64,000 bases of DNA from Anthopleura xanthogrammica (taxonomy: Eukaryota > Cnidaria > Anthozoa > Actiniaria > Actiniidae). This document shows, piece by piece, positions 43,114-55,630 of the stretch. A model generated the notes under the pieces. It was not told the DNA's origin. It was given only the letters and a program-made list of their open reading frames with translations, and searched no databases. The position numbers were made by a program, and so were the translations under genes. Location of the stretch: positions 13,218,400 through 13,282,399 of the forward strand of contig OZ025211.1 in NCBI GenBank assembly GCA_964019055.1, given 5' to 3'. Numbering within the stretch: position 1 is the stretch's first letter; the number at the start of each line of letters is the position of its first letter.

Positions 43114-45489
43114 GATCTGTAGATGTCTACTTTGACCATTTTAAAGGCAAACTCCTTCTACAATTCAAACAGTGGGGTAACAGTGATGAATGATTATTTC
43201 CATGAAAGAAGGATGTGATCAGAAGGCTTTGCAAGCCTGATAATGCTGTACAATTGATAATGTGGATGAACTAATTAGTACACAGTTTTAAACTTGGAAA
43301 GGCTTTGATAAGTATTTTAACAAGCACTGTTATGTGCTTAACTCAATCCTCATACAGTATGCATGCTCCTAACAACAAGTATCTTTTTGTATGTACATGG
43401 CCTCAAATATTTTTATTTAAATTTTTTAATTTTCTATATTTACACCAACAGCAATTTAGGTCAAACAAAATTAAAGAAAGGTTGCTAAACCTTAAATAAA
43501 AAGCAGCGAGAAGTTTAAAGGGCATATGAGCCCTATATGAAAGCTATTAAAGAATAAATAAGAATGGCGTTTACTATTCTTTGATATCTCTTATATATTC
43601 TATATAGAAATTACCAACTGACAACATCATTTACAGACCTAGTCAAAAGTGAAATCATCAAATAAAGAATATCTCTACGACAACTAATCAAAACTGGCTG
43701 AAACTTATGCTGCTTTTTTCAGAATATGCTTTTTCTGGGAAAGCATGAGAGGATGAGAGTAACATGCCAGTTGGAGTTAACAATTTCATTTCATGTTTAT
43801 AGAATGAATAGCATATCAGCAAAACTCTCAATAGGGTTCTGAAATCTGGTCTATGCATGATATAAATTTCTTAAGAAATTGTTCATATCTTTTTTAAAAG
43901 TTCAAGTTTTACTATTACAAGCATATTCTTTCACACCAAAAAAAAATGCCATACTTGAACACTTAGGGTTTTATGATTTCATACTAATGAGCTGTCAAAT
44001 TATGAAAGTGGTCAAAAGGTGTATCATCACCAGCTATGCAACTGTTTCTTTCTGTTTATCGCTATGAATTGTTTATTTGTTTTCTGAAATACCTATCTAG
44101 GAAAGTTCTTTTGGTAACATGAAATCAACTTTGATTTTTAGCAACTGTCTTGAGTTTCTCAGTAGTTACAGACATACACCCTTAAATAATTTTTCTAAGG
44201 CTGCATTGCTGATAAGATGAGTTTATTTGTAGTGATGTCCTAAAAGATGGTTTTAAGGAAAATATTTTTAAATGGACAAAAGACTTCACTAAAAGAATTT
44301 TAAATTCATTTCCGTGAAGAAGTTGAAGATACATCAAGTCACCATATAGCCCTGGAAACTGCTTGTCACTTTATGTTACAGCGGAGTTAAATTTTGTTTG
44401 GGGCAACACTGGCATAAGTTTTTTTGTGGTAAAACTTTTTTTTTATAGAAAAAGGGACAACTTTGATAAACTAGTGTTATTAATCCATCGTATTGTGATA
44501 TTTAATTCCATATTTTTAACCAGTCAATCAGATAGCACATCGATGTAAAAAGAGCGTGAAAACATGATAATCTGATTGGCTAACACTGTTATCAGTTCAA
44601 TCTGTCTAGTTTACTGTTATCTGATTGGTCAGTTTTATTTGAGTGGTCCCTATTAGTGTCCACACAGATTTTGAGAATATTAACTAAATAAGTGTAACAA
44701 CATACCAACATTTCCCTTTAGAAGCAATCACTTCATAAAGACTAAAAAAGCTAGATTATTTGTGGAGAAGTGATTTTGCAAGCCTCCACATGTAAATGTA
44801 ATTAAACCGCTGATGAACTTTTTAAACTATTTAGATACTATGTATTCAAGATAAAAGCTCCCATTGGCATTTGTGGTCAAGCCAGATCATGGTCCTGGAC
44901 CAGATAAAGATGCCATGAAATGTGAGCTACAGAACTTAGAAACAAAGAGATGTCCAGCATGTCAACAGGATAGACTTATTAAATGAAAGACAAAGCAGAG
45001 CAACTAACAGGCCACGTCCAGTACTTTGATCAAAAAATTGGTTACCACTGGATGTGCACAATGGCAATGAGTGCTTTCTGTCAATTGACAACAACAATTG
45101 CATGATGGAAGATATTTTTATCTTGTTTATTATCAAAAGGATAATCACTGGTAATCCCACAGTGTCACAGTGCCCACATGTGCCAGTCCACCAACCATGG
45201 CAATATTCTGAGCAAGGAGGAGGAGCAGTGATACCTTGCCATTGGAGCATAGTATGCAAAATAGGAAGCATTATGAATAAAGTAAGAGGAGTTGTAAATG
45301 AAATCGAGGGAGGGCCACAAAAACATGTTTGTAGAGATTAAAACGTCCACAGCAGAAAATTAATATATAAATACAATAGAAAATAGTGCGATGAACAAGA
45401 AGATTAGACAAGAGCACAGTCTAATGGTGATGTGGTATAAGATCGCCTCATTTTCATGAACTGAGGTCACGACCTGCTTACCATATATT
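43114..45489. other. Mostly featureless AT-rich region with one weak coding relic
   Basis: No paired repeats or splice-compatible frames. Near 44870-45340 scattered pieces (KPDHGPGPDKDAMKCELQNL, TKRCPACQQDRL, GGGAVIPCHWSIVCKIGS) look protein-derived, but stops and frame changes prevent assignment. Confidence 0.35.
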
Positions 45490-45565
45490 ACCGTGTATAA
45501 GACGACCTCTTACGTCGAGATTTTTAGGTAAAAAACTGGGGGTCGACTCATACACGGTTACAAAA
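45490..45565. repeat. Short inverted repeat resembling a pogo/Tigger terminus
   Basis: ACCGTGTATAAGACGACC is followed by a 35-40-base loop and then GGTCGACTCATACACGGT, its imperfect complement. The CCGTGTATAAGACGACC tip is like Tigger-type ends, and a pogo-type gene starts 1 kb downstream. A matching far end is not seen after 47872, so the element is probably truncated. Confidence 0.5.
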
Positions 45566-46542
45566 AAGTTGATGGTCTGTGTGAAGTAAATTTTTATTTA
45601 AATTTTAAAGTAAAGTTTTGTAGTGTTGATCGAACAATCAATCATCGATCAAGCATCTCTACACAAATGCTCAAGATCAAGTTTAAAACATTTCTACTAG
45701 ATACAGTGCAGTCCAGATACATATGTACATTTGATCTTAATCACAGTGTGCTCGCATACGATACGCGAGCAAAACCTGACTAAAGCTTTCTCTTCCACTT
45801 ATCAAATCTAGAAAAAAGTCTTGGTTCTTAGCTCTTATTAAAGTTTATTTTTATCAAGTATTTTTACATCTCCACCCTGGGAAGAAGTGGTCAAGAACGG
45901 CTAGAATCATAGCGATCTATAAACGTTTAACATGACGTTAACTGAGTGCTTTAGTTATCGTCTTTTTCTTCTTCTGAATTAAACTATCTTGGAATTAATT
46001 TCATTGTATTAGAAAATAAAGTAAACTCGTAATGTGTAAACAGTTTAGAGTCACCTGAATGTGTTTTCCTTGACGTTTTTTAACCGCGTCCTTCGTTACG
46101 TCTCAGTGAATTTTAGACGCTAAACTTTCGTCAACTCGTAAAACGCTTTTAAAATCTTTTAAAGAAACTATCTAAATGTATCTTAAGACTAAATTAATCT
46201 GTTACTTCGTTCTAAATATTGTTACTCTGTCTTGGTTCTATACTTTATTACTTTGGTGTCTGTATCAGTACCGTTTGTCCTTTTAAACTTCCTCTGATTT
46301 TACCACGGGAAGAAGACATGGTTCAAAGTACTTTCCAACCACGATTGGCTTAGATTTGACACGTTCAATCAAACTAATAGGCGATAGTGTCTGGAAATCT
46401 ACAACAAAATGGGCGTACCAATTAGAAAACACCATCGATCGCCATGCGATCTTTGAACTAGATCTGTATTTTATGATCACTTTTTAAATACAGCTGAACG
46501 TTCAATAACTCTTTATTACTGCAATCCATACAAATTCAAAAA

Positions 46543-47872
46543 ATGTCGTCAAAACATATGAAATACACGGCAAAGTTTAAATTGCAAGTGGTATAATTTG
46601 CCGAGAAGACCAACAGCTGTGCCGCCAGCCGAGAATTCCACGTCAGTGAGAAGCTTGTCCATGACTGGAAATGCATGCAAGAAAAGTTGAAAGTATTGCC
46701 AAAAAATAAGTGTGCTAACATGGGGAAACCATGCCTTTGGCCTGATCTTGAAAGAGAAGTCAGGAATTGGATTGACAACCAGAGACAGAGTGGCTATATC
46801 GTAACACGTAACTTAATACGGCTCCAGGCCAGAAGCTACGCCAAGAAACAGTCTATCAAGACTTTCACCGCCTCAGTTGGATGGCTGAACAGGTTTATGA
46901 AACAAAATGGCCTTGTTCTCTGTCAGAAAACTAAAATATCACAGAAACTACCGCATGACTTTGAGAACAAAATAATCAGCTTCCATTCTTTCTTAATCAA
47001 TCAGCGAAAAAAAGGAGGCTATGATCTTTCCAATATTGGAAACATGGATGAAACTCCAGTTTGGTTTGACATGCCAACTTCCAAAACCGTAACAAACTGT
47101 GGGGAGAGAAGCGTTCTAATCAAGACAACAGGGCATGAGAAGACAAGATTCAATGTTGTCCTTTCATGTATGGCAGATGGGACAAGGCTGAAACCCATGG
47201 TCATCTTTAAAAGAAAAACGATTCCCAAGGTGGACTTTCCATCTGGTGTTGTTGTCCACTGTTAAGAGAAAGGCTAGATGGATGCAAAAGGACTTAAAGT
47301 TTGGGTAAAGAAAGTGTGAGCAGCAAGACCAGGTGGACTCAGTCGAACAAGAAGTCTGCTGGTGTGGGACTCCTTTAGTGCTCATCTGGTACCATCCATC
47401 AGAAAACTCTTAGCAAACCACAACACAGACATTGTTGTCATTCCTGGTGGCCTTACAAGCATTGTTCAGCCATTGGATGTTTGCCTGAACAAGCCGTTCA
47501 AAGTGAGGAATGAGAGAAAAGTGGCTGAGCTGGATGACGGGTGGAGAAAAGTCCGTAACAGCTGGGGGAAATGTCAGAGCAGCAGTGCCTTCGACTGTCA
47601 CTAGCTGGGTGAAAGACTCTTGGAGTGATCTCAAAGAGAGTATGATCGCATGTTCATTTAAGAAGTGCGGCATATCCAACGCCCTTGACGGAACCTAGGA
47701 TGATATGTTATGGGAAGACGCTCAGGAAGGCAATGAGCCTGATGAAGAGCAGTCAGTTCCCAACCTCGAAGATGAAGAAGAAGCAGATGTTTACAATGAC
47801 AGAATAACTGAAGAAGAATGGCTGGATTTGTTTGGCGACAGTGACTGTGAAAATGAATTCGAAGGATTTTAA
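46543..47872 (+). pseudogene. Second pogo/Tigger-type transposase (CENP-B HTH, DDD core)
   Basis: ATG at 46543 (MSSKHMKYTAKFKLQVV). Helix-turn-helix region with AASREFHVSEKLVHDWK, a second DNA-binding half (WPDLEREVRNWIDNQRQSGY, FTASVGWLNRFMKQNG) and the catalytic core: NIGNMDETPVWFD (first Asp), LLVWDSFSAHL (second Asp), VIPGGLTSIVQPLDVCLNKPF (third Asp). The tail is acidic (EEEADVYNDRITEEEWLDLF) and ends at 47870. Stops at 46591, 47263, 47278 and 47317, and one frameshift near 47530, make it inactive. The layout resembles POGK/jerky-like proteins derived from pogo elements. It is distinct from the Tigger gene at 20318-30565. Confidence 0.8.
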
Positions 47873-47959
47873 TCCCTGAAATGATTATAGTTAACTATGT
47901 TTCAACTTATTCTCAAATAAATAGTCACGGGTATATGTTTTACCAATACAATACCAATA

Positions 47960-49612
47960 CAATATTGACATGCAGTGTTTGTATAAAATGGAAATCAAAA
48001 CTGTCCAACACAATTAATGCGTTCATTACTGGATCAAGAAATCTAAAGATGTCAGCTGTAACACGTGCGGAGTAAAAGTTGTCTACATTTTGTATGTAGA
48101 TCCTGATGATTTTAAACCTGCTTTTGAATTCCTAAGCTTACAATCAGTTGTATCCCAAGATGTGAAAGGCATAACAAATGCGATTACTAGTGCATTTGAA
48201 GGGTGTGACATCACAGAAAAGCTGCAAAGAATCGTCTTCTTGGAAAGTGATGGAACGGCAGTAAATTCTGGACTAAGAGCTGGTGTTATTTCCTTACTGC
48301 AGCAAACCTATGGCAAGCATATCAAATTCTATTGGTGTTTGTCCCATCGCATTGAGCTTGCAATTAAAGATGCCCTTCAGAAAGACATGCAGGAAGTGGA
48401 AACAGCAATGCATAATTTATATTACATATACCACAACTAGGGCAAAAGATTGAGAGAACTGCGTATTTTGCATGAAATCTTCAAAGACATCTATGATTTT
48501 GAAAACGGGGAAGTTAGGCCATCCAAGTCTACTGGAACGCGCTGGATCGATCATAAGCTACGAGCAATGAAGGCCTTCATTGATGAGAGAGGCTTATACT
48601 TGGGTCACTTGCAGAATGTCATTGCTGATACTAGTAAGAAAAATGACAAGGCAACGATGGAAGGAAAGAGAAGGCGTCTAGCACAGGGATCATTTTTGCT
48701 GAAATGTGCGATGTATGTTGACATTCTTGAACCAGCTAAGCAGCTTTCCCCAACCACACAGAAGACAAACGAGATCAACATCATCAATCAAGTTGAAGCA
48801 GTTGACAATACACTGGATAAATACAAACTCATGCAACGCAAAGTAGAGTCAGCTGACTTTGCAGCTAGGACAGTACTACCAACTGTCAAGCATGTTCTCT
48901 CTGTGATTGAACAGGAGGGACTCTCAGTTGAGTGAGGACAGCAGCAATATCAAGGTGTTCCTGTGACAAATATTGAACAGAGCGAGGCACATATCAACAC
49001 CCTGATATGTCATAATGTCAAAGCCATCTACACATGCCTAGCACATCGCTACGGAAGCCTAGCTGATGGTACTGAAGATGAATCAGCAAAAGAAACAAAG
49101 GAAACTGATGAAATCGCGCATGCTGCTTCTAAGATTTTAAAGTGTGGATGAGTAATGCAACACTTGCAGCAACTGAGGAGAGTCTTACCAGACAGTTGCA
49201 AGCAATCAGTAAAGTCTTTGATGCATTCAAGGATGTTGAACCAATTAGCTTCACCAACTTGGAGCACATAAGAAAACAATATATAATTTTGGTTCAGTGG
49301 ACCACTGTGCATTTTAATGTCGTTTTAACTGGCCCAATCCATTTGTGGCCAAAACTCAGGGTGATCAAGAAGGAAGAAGCATCTGAACTGTTGGGGCTTA
49401 TTGAACTTTGTCTTTGCTGCCCATATGGTAATTTTGTGTGCAAATCATTCATCTCATACCTGCGCATAGTCAAGACTGACTGGCGCAACAGGTTAGGTGA
49501 AGGTAACTTAACAGATTTATTACGCATCAAAGTAACTGGTCCAACTGTCACTGTTTTCAATGAAACTTACAGTGAAATGGCATTGGAACTGTGGAGCATT
49601 GAGAAAGTCTGA
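47960..49612 (+). pseudogene. hAT-type transposase remnant
   Basis: The N-terminal relic (CIKWKSKLSNTINAFITGS) resembles the zinc-binding start of KIAA1586/ZMYM-like hAT proteins. The core follows: QRIVFLESDGTAVNSGLRAG (catalytic Asp region), FYWCLSHRIELAIKDALQK, SKSTGTRWIDHKLRAMKAF. The C-terminal dimerisation region reads VKTDWRNRLGEGNLTDLLRI with a downstream W. Stops near 48074, 48438 and 48933 and a frameshift near 49140. No hAT inverted repeats identified. Confidence 0.75.
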
Positions 49613-49799
49613 AGGCCAAATCAAAAGAAATGAAAGCAGTATTTGCCAAGAAGTTCTGGGACAGGAAAGAGAACAAGGGGAATGGAAATGCATGATTTCC
49701 TGGCACAGTGGCTTGAAGATATTGGTGCTGAGGAAGAGAATTAATCTGACAGTAATGATGCTGACGATGCATAAATGCCACACCTGATGCACTATCGAA

Positions 49800-50236
49800 A
49801 TTTGTTATTATGGATAACCAAACAAAAATTCAATGTCTTTTATATTAAGTTAATTAAAGCAAATATTTCTTTATCTGCAAGAATGTAACTGAACAGGGTG
49901 GTACATGAAGATCTTTCATTGAACGTTAATTTTTTTTATAGTATTGTTTGACCCCTTAAAAATAAGTAAATGCACAATGTTTCATGATATATTATCTTAG
50001 TGTTATGAGCATATTATTATACAGTGTATTGAACAGTAGAAGACAAAAAATGTTGAGTGTGATAGCCCGAAACACGCTAGTAGATATTTGATGTGATGAA
50101 AACCACTTTACTACATTTAAGAGATGATTTTGAAAAATGTCGAAAGTAGCCTGCAAGAAAAGTGGGGCCATACCCAAAAGCCTGCAAATTTTAGCATTTT
50201 TGAAAATAATATTTTGAACCCTGTAGTCATTAGTCA
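49800..50236. other. No feature recognised
   Basis: AT-rich; no frame, splice signal or repeat supported. Confidence 0.4.
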
Positions 50237-51228
50237 TTGGTTGTCATGGAGGTGAGATGTGTTCTCTCTGGCTCCGGGTTAAAAGTTGATCAACTTCGTA
50301 AGGACCTACAATTTTATGGCTTATCTACAACAGGAAAAAAAACAATCCTAAAGAGACAGCTGGAAAATTATTTGTTGACACAGCAAACTTTAGGAAATTC
50401 CAGAAATCAAGAAGAAACTTCACAAGTGAATAAGGATGATGATCTTAACTTGTCAACGTCTGATCATGAACCTGAACCTGGAAGAAATTTAGTCCATGGA
50501 TCAAGTGTTACATCTTCTATAGTCTCTCCTTGCAAGTGTAATTGTTTCTAGATAATAAGTACCGAAATCCAGTCATTAAAGAAAGAAATTGCTGAGGTAA
50601 CTCAAAATTTAAATTTCCCGCCACGAATCACTGGACTGTGAAAAAAGACACTGAAATTTTAAATGAAGTGGAACGGCTTAAAAAGCAGAATGTAGACCTT
50701 GCCACAACTATAGAAGTTCTTAGTTCATTTGTGGCAAAAAAAATCTGACAAAGTTCCAACCATAACCTTCGACCCCGAATTAGAAATCGCTACCGAAAAT
50801 GATTCAAGATTGACAGAGACGGTAAAGTCAGTCCAAAATGATGTTAAAGAAAGTAGGAAGAAAAAAAAAAGAAGTAAAAACATGTCAAGAGGCCAAAGAC
50901 ACCACACAAAGCAATGCTAAAGGAAACAACAACAAGAAGAATATGGAAGCTAGTAGCTCGTCGAAAAATCTCCTGCCACACGATGAACTCGAAACCACTA
51001 CTGAAGAACGAGTGACAGCCATTCTTGGCGACTCAATGTTAAAGTATGTTCAAGGACATCGACTATCAAGGAGTTCTGGTAGTAAGATCCATATTAAATC
51101 CCTTCCTGGAGCCAAGACCAAAGACATGAAATATTATGTCAAACCGACCCTAGAAAATTTAAATCCAGATGAGGTGATCATACACATTAAACCAAGAAGA
51201 GTCTAAATCAAGGCGGCCTTCATCTTAA
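50237..51228 (+). pseudogene. LINE ORF1: SAP-like helix, coiled coil, SGNH esterase
   Basis: Starts at a GTG/ATG cluster around 50237-50246 (MEVRCVLSGSGLKVDQLRKD). Residues about 14-45 resemble a SAP DNA-binding helix pair (VDQLRKDLQFYGLSTTGKKT). After a stop near 50549, coiled-coil pieces follow (ISTEIQSLKKEIAEVTQN), a basic Lys-rich stretch (KESRKKKKRSKN), then an SGNH/GDSL-type esterase: AILGDSMLKYVQG (catalytic Ser in GDS) and EVIIHI. The block with the catalytic Asp/His region survives out of frame near 51190 (LNQGGLHLNQDGNVVLAKNF). ORF1 esterases are known from CR1-clade LINEs. Stops, frameshifts and a small deletion make it inactive. Confidence 0.65.
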
Positions 51229-51364
51229 TCAGGATGGGAATGTAGTTTTAGCTAAGAATTTCATAACTCATTGTAAAATCCATTAGGATGTAGGTCCAGG
51301 AAAAAAATCCTGCATGTAACGACAATGTGTCGTCTGCTCTCTCTCTCTTGTACGGGGATTCAAA

Positions 51365-51735
51365 ATGGCTTTCTTAAATGTAGTAAGTTTAACTAAATAT
51401 ATTGATGAGATCCGTCTCACGCTAGCAAGCGAGAAAATTGACCTGCTGGCTTTGAACGAAACTAGACTTGATTATTCTATCACCAACAAATTTGTTAATG
51501 TTTTTGCTTACGATATCATTCGACGAGACCGAAATCACTGTGGTGGCGGAGTTTGCATTTATGTTAGGAAATCGCTTACTTATTTAGAAAGATCTGTTCT
51601 TGTGTCGGAATGATGCGGTGTGGTTTCTGTATCTTGTCCTGAAGTCGTTTTCCGTGAGTCCGATGTACGCTTCCGTAGTGTTATTGTCCTTACGTGTGAC
51701 AGTGGCTTGGTAGATAACTGATGATTGGAGGCAGT
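51365..51735 (+). pseudogene. LINE ORF2 fragment (APE endonuclease)
   Basis: Starts FLNVVSLTKYIDEIRLTL and continues KIDLLALNETRLDYSITNKF, IIRRDRNHCGGGVCIYVRKS, typical of the endonuclease start. It ends at a stop at 51611-51613, with a few more readable residues to about 51735. The RT is missing. It follows the esterase ORF1 in the expected order, so both belong to one 5' LINE fragment. Confidence 0.7.
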
Positions 51736-52001
51736 TTCCGTTATTTATAATATATATATACACCTGATTGCAAAAATGTTGTCATAGGAAAATAAACCTT
51801 AAAAAAATAAAAAATAAAAAATAACAAATAGGAATTAATTAAAGATGGCGACTTAATGAGATTTATCATACGATTAAAAAAACTCTTAGATTTATCATGA
51901 AAAACTCTTACTTACTTGTAGTTTATTATTCTCGCACTTTTACATTGAAACTGTGTATACAGCGATTTAAGTATTACTTCACTAGCTTGATATTAAATTG
52001 A

Positions 52002-54251
52002 TCAGTAACCACAGTGTCTAAAATATCTTTGACAGTTTTGAGACGAAATTTGCCCGAAAGCGTATAAGATCAAAGCATGAGGATCATGACAACTTCGAAA
52101 GATTTGATCATTTTCCCGAAGGAAGTGTTTGGCTTGATTATATCTGCCTTCTATTGGGTTAAAATCGGGGCTATAAGGAGGAAGGTATCTAAGAAGAGCT
52201 CCTGCACCATATATAATGTCTTCTACTTCAGCAACATGGTGTACAGCGTGATTATCTGCATATTGAAGAAATACGAATTAATGATGTTTCGGCTTACCGA
52301 TTTTGGCATATTCACGAAGTTTTATCAGTTTGCTTTACTTACCTAAAACAACTCTGAGTGGTTAGATCGACCATTGTACGCATTTAGAAAGGGTACTATG
52401 TCGGTTCGTAGAAAGTTAGCGCAAACAATTCGATTGAATCTCTCTCCTGGTTCAAGCATTCGAACGCTAAAATATCCATCATATGCTATTGCAGATATTA
52501 CATTTATGCGTTGGTTGTTGGTCTTTGTTCTTCTTACTTCAGCTCGCTGTCCTTTCAATGAATAACCGTACTGTCGACATAAGGATCTGTCCTAAAAAAC
52601 AACAAAAATTGCGAAGAAAATTTTTCAAGTGTCATCTCTGTGCAAAAGAAAAAAATTAAAAGTCAGGTAATGCCATAGATTTACTTACGATTCCTGTCTC
52701 GTCAATAAATATAAGTTCTTCGGGGCGAAAATCCTGCATTTCAGTTTTAAAATGGACACGCAATTCTTCTCTTCTTTGTGTGGCTACTTCTCTAATCTGT
52801 TTTGAATACAAATTTTAAAATTAGCACAGAATGATCCACACCGCTATCCACGCCGGGCACAAACGGCCCGAAAAACAGTACTTTAAAATGTGACAATTTT
52901 CCATTAATTACGAATATTTTGATAAATTATTATTTTGGTGTTCTGAAATTTTCAGTGGTTGTACTATTGAGGTAGGAAAAATTTTTGAAATTTTTTTGGA
53001 ATATTTTCACGTCATTGTGACGTCATAATAAAATGTTACAGATGTCGAAAAAAGTCATTTTTACCGGTAGATACGATTTAAGGATGTATTTTATAAACCT
53101 GTGAGATGTAAAACACGTTATCGAAATTTTCATCAATTTTTAATAACTGGAAATGGCGATATGAGGGATTTTATGATTTTGATGACGTCATCTAATATGA
53201 CGTCACAGAAAAATAAAAAATATTATTATTTAATATCAATTACAGAAATTCTAACACCATCTCATTCAATAGTCGATTTTCAGTAAGTATAGCTTATAAA
53301 ATCATCGATATCCCAGAAGGTGGCTGCATAACATATCTTTAAAAGATATTTGTGACGTCATAATGACGTATCGGTAATTTACTCACTTTTTCATCCTCAA
53401 TTTATAGTCTTCTAAGTGCAAAAATCAAAATTCTAAAACGATACGATTTTCCAGCGTTCTTATATCATCTCATTCGCATTAAAGTTAGAGAGAAATGTTT
53501 TGAAATGAAAAAAATGTACCAAGCGAAATCTTTTTCCAAAGGTTTTATTAATTTTTTTTCCGGCGAAATTTTCGCTGAAAAGATTTAGAAGGTTAAAATC
53601 GCACTAACTCAAGTTTCCATCACCCCAAATAAAAACGGTTTTCAGTTTTAGAGTCCTTAGAAGAAGAGGAATGATATTTGATGCAAAACAGAAATTTCAT
53701 CATGAGCACTTTTTAGGTCGTTTGTGCCCGCCGTGATCAGGCGTGGATTCCTTAGCACAGTGTAGATCATAGTAGTTTTTATAGTCTATCAACCCCGACT
53801 GAAGTATTATCAAAAAATATGAACTATTTCAATGTCGATGTGGCTATAGAGCCATGTTATCAAGACCAAAACAAAACAGTTTACTCACTTTACCTACCTT
53901 CTTGTTTGTAAAGCCAAGTCTAGGAAGCGCTCTGCACAATGTGGAAATATTGAACTCGGAACCAGTTTGCTGCTCTATTTTTGCAGCAAGCTCGTATAGC
54001 CGCGAGTCTGGTCGTTTTATTACTGCCTCCATAAGAATAAATTCCTCGTGTGGATGTAGGGTTGTTGTTCCTAAAGGTCGACCAGGTTTGGCTCCTGATA
54101 CACAACCTGTTAGTGTGAATTTCTGGCAAATACGAACCACCGTTCTTGGAGAAATGAAAAAATGGAGAGCTATTTGATCATCACTCTTGTTCAGGAAAAA
54201 TTTGTGCCAGACAACTCGCCAACGAATATCGTCTGAATATGATGCTGGCAT
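52002..54251 (-). pseudogene. Intron-containing IS630-like transposase (DD34E)
   Basis: Exons on the minus strand: 54251-53898, 52796-52689, 52591-52343, 52255-52002, all with GT-AG borders. Exon 1: ATG then SYSDDIRWRVVWHKFFLNKS and an HTH (DDQIALHFFISPRTVVRICQ), a GRP-type hinge (GAKPGRPLG) and a second HTH. Exon 2 ends FRPEELIFIDETGI (first Asp). Exon 3: YGYSLKGQRAEVRRTK, then YDGYFSVRMLEPG. Exon 4: DNHAVHHVAEVEDI (second Asp) and LPPYSPDFNPIEGRYNQAK (Glu), 34 residues between. Exons 1-3 are intact and in phase. The exon 3 end reads a stop (TTTTAG before the donor), and a 1-base shift is needed to join exon 4. That is the only visible lesion apart from the element in intron 1. Confidence 0.8.
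52830..53751. mobile_element. 922-bp inverted-repeat element with 9-bp TTAGCACAG duplication
   Basis: It lies in intron 1 of the IS630-like transposase. The left end contains GATCCACACCGC and CGCCGGGCACAAACG; the right end, complemented, has AATCCACGCC and CGGCGGGCACAAACG. TTAGCACAG flanks both sides (52821-52829 and 53752-53760). A 9-bp duplication suggests a Mutator-like non-autonomous element. No coding capacity. Four perfect TGACGTCA palindromes lie inside. Confidence 0.85.
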
Positions 54252-54565
54252 TTTATTATAAACTTCTAAAAATCCGAATGAAGCAAATTTGCGCTTGCTG
54301 ATAAGCTAGCTACATTCGTAGATTTAATTAATAGGCTCCTTGCAGCACGTCGGAATTAATGCAGCATTGGAGGGCAAGGCAAAAGAATCTCAAACTCCTA
54401 TATTTTTTCCCTGCAAATTCAGCTGCATCTCAACGTGCTGCAAGAAGCCTATTGCATGCCTTCGTTCAAAGGTGAGAACGACACGTCCTGACCGTAGCAG
54501 GTGCCAAATTCATCACTGGATTAGCATTTCTAGTTGTACCCCGAGTTTTAAACTATAAGGAGAAC

Positions 54566-55630
54566 ATGGCAGAAAGTGCTCAACTTGAAGAAGATTGTCG
54601 CCAAAGGTTGGACTGGATAGACATCCGTATTCTGTCCGATAAAAAGAAGTCCTCGTATAGAACAGCTAGGGTAAATTATTTTCCCGTCACAGAAACATGC
54701 GAATTATTTCACAAAGAATTGCAAAACACATTGATAGGTGAAAAGTTACCGAACGGATTTAGTTTTGGCCACATTGGTGGCAACACAAAAAAATATGGGT
54801 TTTGAACGACACTGACCTAACCAATCCATATGCAGTCTCAACTAATGGTCAGTCACTGTAGGTCGATCCACACCACAATCCTTTGGCTGAAGAGAATGCA
54901 AACAAAGAAACACGAAAACGTAAGTGATTTAATTCGAATGCATAGAATAACAAGCGCTAGTAGGCAAAGAAATTTGAGAGACACAGAGCCTTAAGTCCCT
55001 CATTAATTTTGAATACAGGTTCCTATGATTCGAATGTCCCGAAAAATAGTAACGAGGAGTCTTCCTTCAGCGAGAAAATTCAGAGCCACCTGAAAGAACT
55101 TCAAGATAAGCACGGCAATAGTCAGCAGCCATACCAATATAAACTATGGGCGGAGATGCTGGTAGGTATTTTATACACAAACGTACCTGATACAGGAAAG
55201 AAGAAACAATTTCTTATTATCATCGTGTTTTAGGTATTGGGAACGCACACGAGCAAAGACAAGGCACCAAATCTGCCAATGTTCCGTGCAAAGGTAACAA
55301 AGAAAGGGCCAGAAGCAAGCACCTCTACTGCTGTAGGTCTCAAATGATATGCAAGCGTAAGACAATTTGCGCTGAAAATGTTATGTAGCTCTACACTGAT
55401 TTACATCCATAAGCAGTCGATCTATCTACTGTCATGCATGCATTTCTCATATTAAATAAAGTAAACAAAATTTTGTTGGGTTTCAGGTTGTTTCTGATAT
55501 GCCCAACTCATCAAATATGGCGGAATCGATTCAAACTCTCAAAGAGCTTCACGAGTTGAAGCAGCTCAGTGTTTTAACCGAGGAAGAATTTCTGGAGAAA
55601 AAGAACTTCATTTTGAAAGGAATGAAGTAG
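54566..55630 (+). CDS. Accessory gene of the IS630-like element with C-terminal SHOCT-like motif
   Basis: Exons 54566-54919, 55019-55161, 55234-55293 and 55487-55630; all junctions are GT-AG and in phase. The N-terminal domain reads AESAQLEEDCRQRLDWIDIR, YRTARVNYFPVTETCELFHK, then (after a frameshift in an A run near 54790) IWVLNDTDLTNPYAV and a stop near 54858. Middle: SEKIQSHLKELQDKHGNSQQ. The last exon ends TLKELHELKQLSVLTEEEF plus EKKNFILKGMK, close to the SHOCT motif (short C-terminal oligomerisation-type domain, pattern L-LT-EEF-KK). Two lesions in exon 1 make this copy doubtful. Function unknown; it could be a DNA-binding or oligomeric partner of the transposase. Confidence 0.65.
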
